10,102 nucleotides of DNA from Lachnospiraceae bacterium UBA1066 (GTDB lineage: Bacteria; Bacillota; Clostridia; Lachnospirales; Lachnospiraceae): contig DCDB01000111.1 in NCBI GenBank assembly GCA_002316215.1, forward strand, positions 1-10,102, written 5' to 3'. Position 1 is the stretch's first letter, and every line of letters begins with the position of its first letter. The notes beneath the pieces were generated by a model that was not told the origin of the DNA, did no database searches, and worked only from the letters and a program-made list of their open reading frames with translations. The position numbers and the translations under genes were made by a program. Positions 1 through 5,356 of the stretch are shown here, piece by piece.

Positions 1-77
1 GCATTACAGTTCTGGCATTACAGTTCTGGCATCACAGTTCTGGCATTACAGTTCTGGCATTACAGTCCTGGCATTAT
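1..77. repeat. 14-bp tandem repeat array, runs off left edge
   Basis: Five head-to-tail copies of a 14-bp unit (plus strand GCATTACAGTTCTG) fill positions 1-70, and a partial sixth copy (GCATTAT) follows at 71-77. Copies 1, 2 and 4 are identical, copy 3 has a T-to-C change, and copy 5 reads CAGTCCTG. The array begins at base 1, so its full length is unknown. The period is not a multiple of three, which argues against coding. It starts about 23 bp past the stop codon of the last permease gene, in the 3' region of the transporter operon. No hairpin with a T-tract is visible between that stop codon and the repeats, so any terminator lies outside the window. Confidence 0.95.
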
Positions 78-99
78 AAATTGTCCTGCCCACCGCAGA

Positions 100-1116
100 T
101 CATTTCTTCTTCATGCTCATCTTCGCGAAGATAGCCTGCAGGACGATGAAGAACATCAGGAGTGCCGAAAGGACGATTCTTACCCACCAGGAGGAAAGGG
201 TGCCCTGCGTCGTAATGAGGGATGCGATCGTGCCCTTGATAAGAACGCCGAACAGAGTGCCGATCGGAAGGCCAACGCCGCCGGAAAGCAGCGTTCCGCC
301 GATAACCGAAGCGCTGATGGCATCCATTTCAAGTCCTTTCGCCTGCTCAACAAAGCCGGAGCAGCTGTTCAGGCAGAACAGGAAGCCGCCGAGGCCGGCA
401 AGGAAACCGTCCAGAAGATAGGTCAGGAACTTTACCCTGCGGACGTTGATGCCCATCATCAGGGCTGATGAAGAATTGCCGCCGATGGCATAAATCGCGC
501 GTCCGAATTTCGTATATTTCATCATCAGGATGATCAGGAGTACCACGACGAGCGCAATCACCACGGTCGGATAAATGTAGGCCGGATGAAACTTGCCTTT
601 GCCGCTGTAGCTTCCGAAGGGCATGTAAATCTTTGCATTTGCCCAGGCCAGGAAGGTTTTATTCTTGATGGCGATCTGCTCGGTATTTACAACAGCTGTC
701 ATGCCGCGTCCGAAGTAGAGGCCGGCCAGCGTGACGATGAACGGCTGTATATCAAGATAAGAAATGAGGAACCCCTGGACAACGCCGAAGGCCAGGCCGA
801 TGCCGAGTGCCATAAGAACCGCCGTAACCGCAGAAACACCGTGGTTTTCCATGGAATTGGCCATCACCATGCAGACAAGAGCCGTTACGGAACCGACGGA
901 AATATCGATCCCGGCCGTAATCATGGCCAGTGTTTCGCCCATGGCGATAACGATAAGCCCGGCATTGTCAATGAAAAGGTTGAGGAACATCTGGGGCTTT
1001 GCAAATCCGGATCCGCCGAAGAGGATCATTCCGGCAACATACATGGCAATAAAAAGAAGAATCGTAATCATGAGAAGGAAGAGCGTGCTGTTCAGGCTTC
1101 TTGTACTTTTTTTCAT
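100..1116 (-). CDS. yjfF: Galactofuranose-type sugar ABC transporter permease (YjfF-like)
   Basis: This 338-residue integral membrane protein is one of two permease subunits of a carbohydrate ABC importer of the BPD_transp_2 (ribose/galactose permease) family. Hydrophobic segments run along its whole length. Motifs matching E. coli YjfF as I remember it include GIDISVGSV near residues 70-78, FIVTLAG, RAIYAIGGN, GLEMDAI, SVIGGTLLSGGVG and GTLSSWW. The protein ends in a basic SMKKK tail. The start ATG (1114-1116) overlaps the upstream permease stop codon as ATGA, which suggests translational coupling. A GGGAGGTG ribosome binding site lies inside the upstream gene, with GGAGG 9 nt before the ATG. 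It is the last gene of the ytfQRT-yjfF-like operon. The family assignment is firm. The substrate (galactofuranose or a related hexose) is inferred from homology. Confidence 0.93.
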   Translation of the reverse strand: MKKSTRSLNSTLFLLMITILLFIAMYVAGMILFGGSGFAKPQMFLNLFIDNAGLIVIAMGETLAMITAGIDISVGSVTALVCMVMANSMENHGVSAVTAVLMALGIGLAFGVVQGFLISYLDIQPFIVTLAGLYFGRGMTAVVNTEQIAIKNKTFLAWANAKIYMPFGSYSGKGKFHPAYIYPTVVIALVVVLLIILMMKYTKFGRAIYAIGGNSSSALMMGINVRRVKFLTYLLDGFLAGLGGFLFCLNSCSGFVEQAKGLEMDAISASVIGGTLLSGGVGLPIGTLFGVLIKGTIASLITTQGTLSSWWVRIVLSALLMFFIVLQAIFAKMSMKKK

Positions 1117-2201
1117 TTTACGGCACCTCCCTTCGCCGCTGCCGAGGGCACGGCGGTTCTCCTCTTTCCCAGACCTTTAGCCCATTTCTGGAAGACAGGG
1201 CTCTGGAAAATGACGATAATCACGACGACCACGGCCTTGTAAACAGGCAGCTGGTCAGAAGATACGTTCCAGGCATAAAGCGTTGTCGTCAGAGCCTGAA
1301 TCGTATATGCGCCGATAATAGAACCGGCCAGCGTGAATTTTCCGCCTCCTAAAAGATTGCCGCCCAAAGCAACTGCCAGGATGGCATCCATTTCAAGGTT
1401 AAGCCCGACATTATTTGCATCCGCCGAATAAATGCGGGAAGATGCCACGAGTCCGGCCACGCCTGCCAGAAAGCCGCAGATCACATAAGTAATAAATTTT
1501 ATCTTCGTGGAATTGAGACCGACAAGGCGTGCCGCACGGCTGTTGATACCGACGCACTCAATATAAAGCCCCAGTGTTGTTTTCTTTAAAATGACATACG
1601 CAATGATAACAACTGCCAGTGCCGCAAAAATCGGCGCAGGGATCGGGTTGCCCGGGAAATAGCTGCCCAGAATCTGATAAGCATCTACACGGACATAGGT
1701 AATCTGTCCGTTCGTGACCAGCTGGGCGATTCCGCGGCCGGCTGTAAAGAGAATCAGCGTTGCAACCATCGGCTGGATATTCAGGTTTGCGACAAGAAAA
1801 CCGTTCAGGCAGCCGCAGAGCGTGGCAACAATAAGAGCTGCGATAACGGCCAGTGCATACGGATTTGCAAATACGGTCGTCGATACCTCTCCGCCGGAAA
1901 GAATCTGGCAGGCGACTGCCGCCGCAACCGCCATGACCGCGCCGACGCTGATATCCTGTCCTCCGGAAGCAGCCGTCACCAGCGTCATTCCGACAGCCAG
2001 GATCACAAGCTCGGATGCACGGTTGATAACATCGATAATGTAGCCGTAAAGAACGCCGTTATTAATAGCAATCTTAAAGAAATCTGGTGTCTTGATAAGG
2101 TTGGAAAGAAGAACGGCTATAAGACAGACGATAGGAAGAAAAAGCTTCATATGCGTCAGTTTCTTAAAGCTGAAACCGCTTTTTGCTGTACTCTCAGACA
2201 T
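1113..2201 (-). CDS. ytfT: Galactofuranose-type sugar ABC transporter permease (YtfT-like)
   Basis: This 362-residue permease is the partner of the YjfF-like subunit and belongs to the same BPD_transp_2 family. It carries many hydrophobic segments after a short cytoplasmic N-terminus. Motifs shared with E. coli YtfT as remembered include ILAVGMTLV, DISVGAVMA, NIQPMVATLIL, AGRGIAQL, ECVGINSRAA, SADANNVGLNLEMDAILAV and KAVVV. An in-frame ATG ten codons upstream (2231) would add a highly charged RERRKRE leader. I choose the ATG at 2199-2201 because AAAGGAGG lies just upstream, 9 nt from it, and the mature-looking sequence begins there. With this start the gene overlaps the ATPase gene by 8 bp, and its stop overlaps the next start as ATGA. 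The family call is strong and the substrate is inferred. Confidence 0.93.
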   Translation of the reverse strand: MSESTAKSGFSFKKLTHMKLFLPIVCLIAVLLSNLIKTPDFFKIAINNGVLYGYIIDVINRASELVILAVGMTLVTAASGGQDISVGAVMAVAAAVACQILSGGEVSTTVFANPYALAVIAALIVATLCGCLNGFLVANLNIQPMVATLILFTAGRGIAQLVTNGQITYVRVDAYQILGSYFPGNPIPAPIFAALAVVIIAYVILKKTTLGLYIECVGINSRAARLVGLNSTKIKFITYVICGFLAGVAGLVASSRIYSADANNVGLNLEMDAILAVALGGNLLGGGKFTLAGSIIGAYTIQALTTTLYAWNVSSDQLPVYKAVVVVIIVIFQSPVFQKWAKGLGKRRTAVPSAAAKGGAVK

Positions 2202-3729
2202 TTCCCGTTTCCTCCTTTCCCGCTCCTGCAATCGCTTTCATGATACCTTCCTGTGTCATTTCACTTCCGCTGATTTCCCCGACCTTCTGGCCGTCACGTA
2301 AGACTGCCATTCTTGAGCAGGTACGCAGCATCTCTTCGATTTCCGAGGAAATGAAGGTCACTGCTTTATCCTGATCCGCCAGGTCAAGCACCAGCTTCTG
2401 GATTTCCGTTTTTGTCCCGATGTCAATTCCTCGCGTCGGTTCGTCCAGGATCAGGTAATCCGGATTGGTCAAAAGCCAGCGTGCGATAATAACCTTCTGC
2501 TGATTGCCGCCCGAAAGGCTCTTGATCGGCGTTTCACGGCTTGCTGTCTTGATCTGGAGAAGATCAATGAATTTGTCCGCTGCCTCTTCCGCTTCCTTGC
2601 GCGACATCGGCTTAAACATACCTCTCTTTGCCTGAAGCGCGATAATAATGTTCTCGCGTACGGAAAGATCCGCGATAATTCCGTCCATCTTCCGGTCCTC
2701 CGGAAGATAAGCCATACCCTGCATCATGGCATCCAGCGGTTTATTGATCCTGACCTCTTTTCCGTTAACCTTAAGTTTCCCTTTGTCCGCCCGGTCTGCT
2801 CCGTAAATTGAACGCACCAGTTCGGACCGCCCGGAGCCCAGAAGTCCCGTAAGGCCTACGACTTCGCCTCTGCGGACCTGAAAATTGAAGGGCTTGATCG
2901 TTCCCGTATGGCTTAAACCTTCAGCATCGATAACGGGGGCATCTTTCAAATCCGCTCCCTTTGTATGCGCACCTTTAATATCGGCCAGATCGTCGAAGTT
3001 CTTGCCCATCATTTTTGCCACAAGCTGAAGCCGCGGGAGCTCTGATACCTTATATTCCCCGACAAGGGTTCCGTTTCTTAAAACCGTAATCCGGTCGCAC
3101 ACCCTGTATACCTGTTCCAGGAAATGAGTGACGAAAACGATACCGACGCCTTCGCCTTTTAACTTCTGCATCAGGACAAAAAGCTTTTCCACCTCATCGT
3201 CATCCAGGGAAGAGGTCGGCTCGTCCAAAATCAGGACGCGGCACTTCATATTGACAGCTCTTGCGATAGCAATCATCTGCTGGATGGCCAGCGAGCAGTC
3301 GCCCAGCTTCTGCGTTGCTTCCGCCTTTATATCGAGGCTCCGGAGAAGTTCCCCGGCCTTTGTATTCATTGTTTTCCAGTCGATAAAACCTGCTTTTCTC
3401 GGTTCATGTCCGATAAAAAGATTTTCCGCCACCGTGATATTCGTACAAAGGTTCACTTCCTGATAAACGGTTGAAATCCCGAGATTCTGGGCTTCCTGAG
3501 GCGACTTATTCACAACCGGGCGATCCGTTCCGGCCACCCGGATTTCACCGCCGTCAGCTTCATATACACCGGTCAGGACCTTAATCAGCGTCGATTTGCC
3601 TGCTCCGTTCTCTCCCATCAGCGCATGTATTTCTCCCTTGCGGAGAGTAAAATCCACATTCTGCAGAGCTTTGACGCCGGGAAATATTTTGTCTGTCCCG
3701 CGCATCGTCAAAACAACTTCCTGTTCCAT
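2194..3729 (-). CDS. ytfR: Galactofuranose-type sugar ABC transporter ATPase with two nucleotide-binding domains (YtfR-like)
   Basis: This 511-residue cytoplasmic ATPase energises the two permeases. It has the tandem-domain layout of the RbsA/MglA/YtfR family. Domain 1 has Walker A GENGAGKST (about 39-47), Q-loop VYQEVNL (88-94), a degenerate signature SLAIQQM (146-152), Walker B LILDEP (166-171) and switch His202. Domain 2 has a degenerate Walker A GLLGSGRSE (295-303) with Arg where the catalytic Lys would be, a canonical LSGGNQQ signature (405-411) and Walker B LILDEP (426-431). These asymmetries are normal for the family. FFPG/IFPGVKAL, TVYQEVNL, FVTHF and PEDRK.DGII match E. coli YtfR as I recall it. 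The start at 3729 is preceded by CAGGTGTAGGAG. Its 3' end overlaps the next gene by 8 bp. Confidence 0.95.
   Translation of the reverse strand: MEQEVVLTMRGTDKIFPGVKALQNVDFTLRKGEIHALMGENGAGKSTLIKVLTGVYEADGGEIRVAGTDRPVVNKSPQEAQNLGISTVYQEVNLCTNITVAENLFIGHEPRKAGFIDWKTMNTKAGELLRSLDIKAEATQKLGDCSLAIQQMIAIARAVNMKCRVLILDEPTSSLDDDEVEKLFVLMQKLKGEGVGIVFVTHFLEQVYRVCDRITVLRNGTLVGEYKVSELPRLQLVAKMMGKNFDDLADIKGAHTKGADLKDAPVIDAEGLSHTGTIKPFNFQVRRGEVVGLTGLLGSGRSELVRSIYGADRADKGKLKVNGKEVRINKPLDAMMQGMAYLPEDRKMDGIIADLSVRENIIIALQAKRGMFKPMSRKEAEEAADKFIDLLQIKTASRETPIKSLSGGNQQKVIIARWLLTNPDYLILDEPTRGIDIGTKTEIQKLVLDLADQDKAVTFISSEIEEMLRTCSRMAVLRDGQKVGEISGSEMTQEGIMKAIAGAGKEETGNV
2211..2218 (-). promoter_or_regulatory. Ribosome binding site that decides the ytfT-like start
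   Basis: The minus strand reads AAAGGAGG here. Its GGAGG core ends 9 nt before the ATG at 2199-2201. It lies inside the 3' end of the ATPase gene and downstream of the alternative ATG at 2231, so it supports the shorter protein. Confidence 0.85.
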
Positions 3730-3762
3730 CTCCTACACCTGCTTTCCTGTTTTCCGAAAGTA

Positions 3763-3790
3763 AAGGCGCGGCCAAATGACGCCGCGCCTT
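3763..3790 (-). terminator. GC-rich hairpin between the binding-protein and ATPase genes; probable partial terminator or mRNA stabiliser
   Basis: A perfect 10-bp inverted repeat (AAGGCGCGGC and GCCGCGCCTT) flanks an 8-nt loop. It lies 18 bp past the binding-protein stop codon and 33 bp before the ATPase start. On the transcribed strand the GC core is followed by TTTACTTTC, a weak rather than strong U-tract. Such hairpins after the first gene of importer operons commonly raise the amount of binding protein relative to membrane subunits, by partial termination or by protecting the 3' end from exonucleases. The structure is plainly visible. Its role is inferred. Confidence 0.75.
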
Positions 3791-3808
3791 GTTGTTTTCT
3801 CTTGCTGA

Positions 3809-4981
3809 TTAATAAGACCTGCTGTCAATGACGGACTGCGTGAGTGCCGTAATCGGATAATCTGTGCCGCTGACTGTAACCTTTGTAACGGAAGTATCAG
3901 CCGAGAACATTGATTCATCAATGTAGGTCATCTTATCAAGCGTCTTGCCTGCCTGAAGCTGTCCGATCATTTCCTGAAGCTTCGGTCCGTATAACGGGTT
4001 GCATTCTGTATCAAGAGTGATGGAGCCGTCGAGAGCATCCGTAAGACCTGCTTTTGTGGAGTCAAAGGTCATGACCATGATCTGTCCGTTCTTGATATCG
4101 GATCCGACGGTCTTGCCTGCTGCCTTGATGGCATCGATAGCGCCGAAAGCTTCATTATCATTTTCTGCGTAAACGACGTTGATGTTGTCATACTGCTTCA
4201 GGAAGGATTCCATAACTTCCTGTCCTTTAGCCTGTGTAAATTCACCGGTTGTCTCAGCAAGAAGGTTCCAGTTGCTGTGTGCTTTAACAGCATCTTCAAG
4301 GCCCTGTGTACGTCCGATCTGTGCGGAAGCACCGATTGTGCCCTGGATATCAACGATGTTGACCGTATCCGTGATGCCCTTGGCTGTCAGGAATGCATCC
4401 AGCCATGCGCAGGCTTTGTCGCCTTCAAGTTTGAAGTCAGAACCGATAGCGCAGGTGTAAAGGCTGTCATCGGAAACATCGACCTGACGGTCGACCACGA
4501 TAACCGGAATATCGGCATCCTTTGCTTCCTGAAGAACGGTGTCCCAGCCTGTTTCGGTAACCGGGTCGAGAACGATATAATCTACTTCCTGCTGTATAAA
4601 GTTGCGGATGGCTGTAATCTGATTTTCCTGTTTCTGCTGAGCATCATCAAACAGAAGAGTAAAGCCGTTGGCCTCAGAGAAAGTATCCTTTACGGAAGCC
4701 GTGCAGGCTGTGCGCCAGTCAGATTCTGCGCCGACCTGTGCGAAGCCGATCTTAAGTCCGCTTGCAGTCGTTACAACGGAAGAATCCTTGCTGGCCGTCG
4801 AAGTTGCCGTACTTGTCGCTGTGGAAGCTGCCTTGCTGGCCGTAGAAGAGGCCGTGCTTGTTGTTGCAGCAGAAGCCGCTGTGCTTGTTGTCGCTGTGGA
4901 AGCCGTGGAACTGCCGCAGCCTGCAAGCATCGCCGCTGCCATTGCCGTTGTGAGAACCATGCTGATAATTTTTTTCTTCAT
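3809..4981 (-). CDS. ytfQ: Lipoprotein substrate-binding protein of a galactofuranose-type ABC importer (YtfQ-like)
   Basis: This 390-residue lipoprotein should capture sugar outside the membrane and deliver it to the permeases. The N-terminus is a type II signal peptide: MKKK, a hydrophobic stretch, then lipobox LAGC with Cys22. Residues 23-75 form a low-complexity Ser/Thr/Ala linker. The Peripla_BP_4 sugar-binding fold follows. Motifs typical of YtfQ include GFAQVGAESDWR (79-90), QQKQENQ (115-121), P-V-x(3)-GWDTVLQEAKDA, VVDRQVD (162-168), GTIGASAQIGR and TQAKGQEVMESF. The start ATG has AAGGAGG 11 nt upstream. It is the first gene of the operon, with its regulatory region behind it and a hairpin before the ATPase gene. 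E. coli YtfQ binds galactofuranose. That substrate is an inference here. Confidence 0.93.
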   Translation of the reverse strand: MKKKIISMVLTTAMAAAMLAGCGSSTASTATTSTAASAATTSTASSTASKAASTATSTATSTASKDSSVVTTASGLKIGFAQVGAESDWRTACTASVKDTFSEANGFTLLFDDAQQKQENQITAIRNFIQQEVDYIVLDPVTETGWDTVLQEAKDADIPVIVVDRQVDVSDDSLYTCAIGSDFKLEGDKACAWLDAFLTAKGITDTVNIVDIQGTIGASAQIGRTQGLEDAVKAHSNWNLLAETTGEFTQAKGQEVMESFLKQYDNINVVYAENDNEAFGAIDAIKAAGKTVGSDIKNGQIMVMTFDSTKAGLTDALDGSITLDTECNPLYGPKLQEMIGQLQAGKTLDKMTYIDESMFSADTSVTKVTVSGTDYPITALTQSVIDSRSY

Positions 4982-5049
4982 TTCTCTTTCTTCCTCCTTA
5001 GTTTTGTCAAATAAGCTCTTTTAAAACCGCACTTCTTTGAACTGTCCTT

Positions 5050-5078
5050 ACTTTAATTCTTTTACGGGCAGCCCTCAA
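5050..5078 (-). promoter_or_regulatory. Candidate promoter of the transporter operon
   Basis: On the minus strand TTGAGG (5073-5078) and TAAAGT (5050-5055) are separated by exactly 17 bp. Each hexamer matches four of six positions of the sigma-A consensus, as expected for a weak, activator-dependent promoter. Transcription would start near 5043, giving a leader of about 60 nt. A palindrome lies just upstream. The call rests on pattern matching only. Confidence 0.4.
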
Positions 5079-5089
5079 GGGACATTCAT

Positions 5090-5106
5090 AAGTAAAGATT
5101 TTACTT
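5090..5106. promoter_or_regulatory. 17-bp palindrome, candidate operator
   Basis: AAGTAAA-GAT-TTTACTT is a perfect inverted repeat with 7-bp arms and a 3-bp centre. Another TTTACTT follows at 5108-5114 and a TTACTTT occurs at 5048-5054, about five helical turns from the palindrome's right half. The centre lies roughly 55 bp upstream of the predicted transcription start, a usual position for an activator. It could bind the adjacent AraC-type response regulator or another sugar regulator. The A/T-rich composition makes chance palindromes more likely. Confidence 0.4.
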
Positions 5107-5116
5107 TTTTACTTTT

Positions 5117-5129
5117 TTTTATGGGATTT
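5117..5129 (-). promoter_or_regulatory. Shared 13-bp motif, copy upstream of the transporter operon
   Basis: The minus strand reads AAATCCCATAAAA. The same 13 bases occur at 8456-8468 upstream of the response regulator gene, in the same orientation relative to the downstream gene. A partial copy of the flanking sequence (plus strand GGATTTTTAYAG) appears at 5124-5135 and again at 5180-5191. Candidate binding site of the two-component regulator; the function is inferred. Confidence 0.45.
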
Positions 5130-5193
5130 TTATAGAAGTTTGTTTTTTTTAAAAACAGGTTTGTTTTCTTATCCGTACAGGATTTTTACAGTC

Positions 5194-5228
5194 AAAAACG
5201 GCCGTGCATCGCCCCTGTGCACGGTCGT
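5194..5228 (-). terminator. Probable intrinsic terminator of the two-component operon
   Basis: On the minus strand ACGACCGTGCA and TGCACGGCCGT flank a 9-nt loop. The stem is 11 bp with one A-C mismatch, and its uninterrupted inner part is CCGTGCA/TGCACGG. TTTTTG follows directly. It lies about 130 bp past the kinase stop codon, beyond the 15-bp repeat array, so the repeats would sit in the 3' untranslated region of the two-component mRNA. Confidence 0.65.
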
Positions 5229-5248
5229 AGATGCAGATACTGACACTA

Positions 5249-5338
5249 TATGGTCCGGAACTGTATAATCCTTAGCGATATGATCCGGAACGATATGATC
5301 CTGAGCTATGCAGTCCTGAACGATATCGCCCGGAAGCA
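5249..5338. repeat. Degenerate 15-bp tandem repeat after the kinase gene
   Basis: Six diverged copies of a 15-bp unit lie head to tail, with units starting at 5249, 5264, 5279, 5294, 5309 and 5324. The plus-strand consensus is close to TATGATCCGGAACGA. A weaker copy may lie on each side (5234-5248 and 5339-5353). Because the period is a multiple of three, several frames stay open. One minus-strand frame starts at an ATG overlapping the kinase stop codon (TGATG) and reads pentapeptides such as DHIVP and DHIAK, ending at 5169. That frame runs through the probable terminator, so I treat the array as non-coding. The unit starting at 5309 (TGCAGTCCTG) resembles the 14-bp unit at the left edge (TACAGTCCTG). 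Confidence 0.85.
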
Positions 5339-5356
5339 GCTGCGGACCGGACATCA

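Larger units (their letters stand above)
4982..5356. other. 375-bp intergenic region between the kinase gene and the transporter operon
   Basis: Reading in the transcription direction, this stretch contains a degenerate 15-bp repeat array just after the kinase stop codon and then a probable terminator (5194-5228). A very A/T-rich tract with several A-runs (about 5100-5190) follows, carrying the 13-bp shared motif and a 17-bp palindrome. After these come a candidate promoter and a leader of about 60 nt that ends in the ribosome binding site. A second, weaker promoter candidate, TTGACT (5190-5195) with GATAAG (5168-5173) at 16-bp spacing, overlaps the terminator's T-tract. I see no convincing protein gene here. 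Confidence 0.8.

Noticed and set aside
1..77. CRISPR array
   Set aside because: The units are directly adjacent 14-bp copies with no unique spacers, so this is a simple tandem repeat.
295..303. Apparently inactive second ATP site in the YtfR-like protein (coordinates are residue numbers) as a possible mutation
   Set aside because: Arg in place of the Walker A Lys in the second domain is normal for the double-domain sugar ATPase family, so it is not a defect.
586..1242. Plus-strand frame of 218 codons across the two permease genes
   Set aside because: It spans the junction of two well-supported minus-strand genes, and its His/Asp/Asn-rich translation is typical of an antisense shadow of membrane protein codons.
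2202..2231. Longer N-terminus for the YtfT-like permease (start at 2231)
   Set aside because: The strong ribosome binding site lies downstream of that ATG and fits the ATG at 2199-2201. The extra residues are charged codons shared with the end of the ATPase gene.
4277..5014. Plus-strand frame of 245 codons, rich in Cys, Arg and Gly
   Set aside because: It is antisense to the binding-protein gene. Its odd composition comes from the repetitive Ser/Thr/Ala codons, and there is no ribosome binding site or known domain.
5249..5338. CRISPR array or phage attachment site
   Set aside because: The 15-bp units have no spacers, and no integrase, phage or mobile-element gene is nearby.
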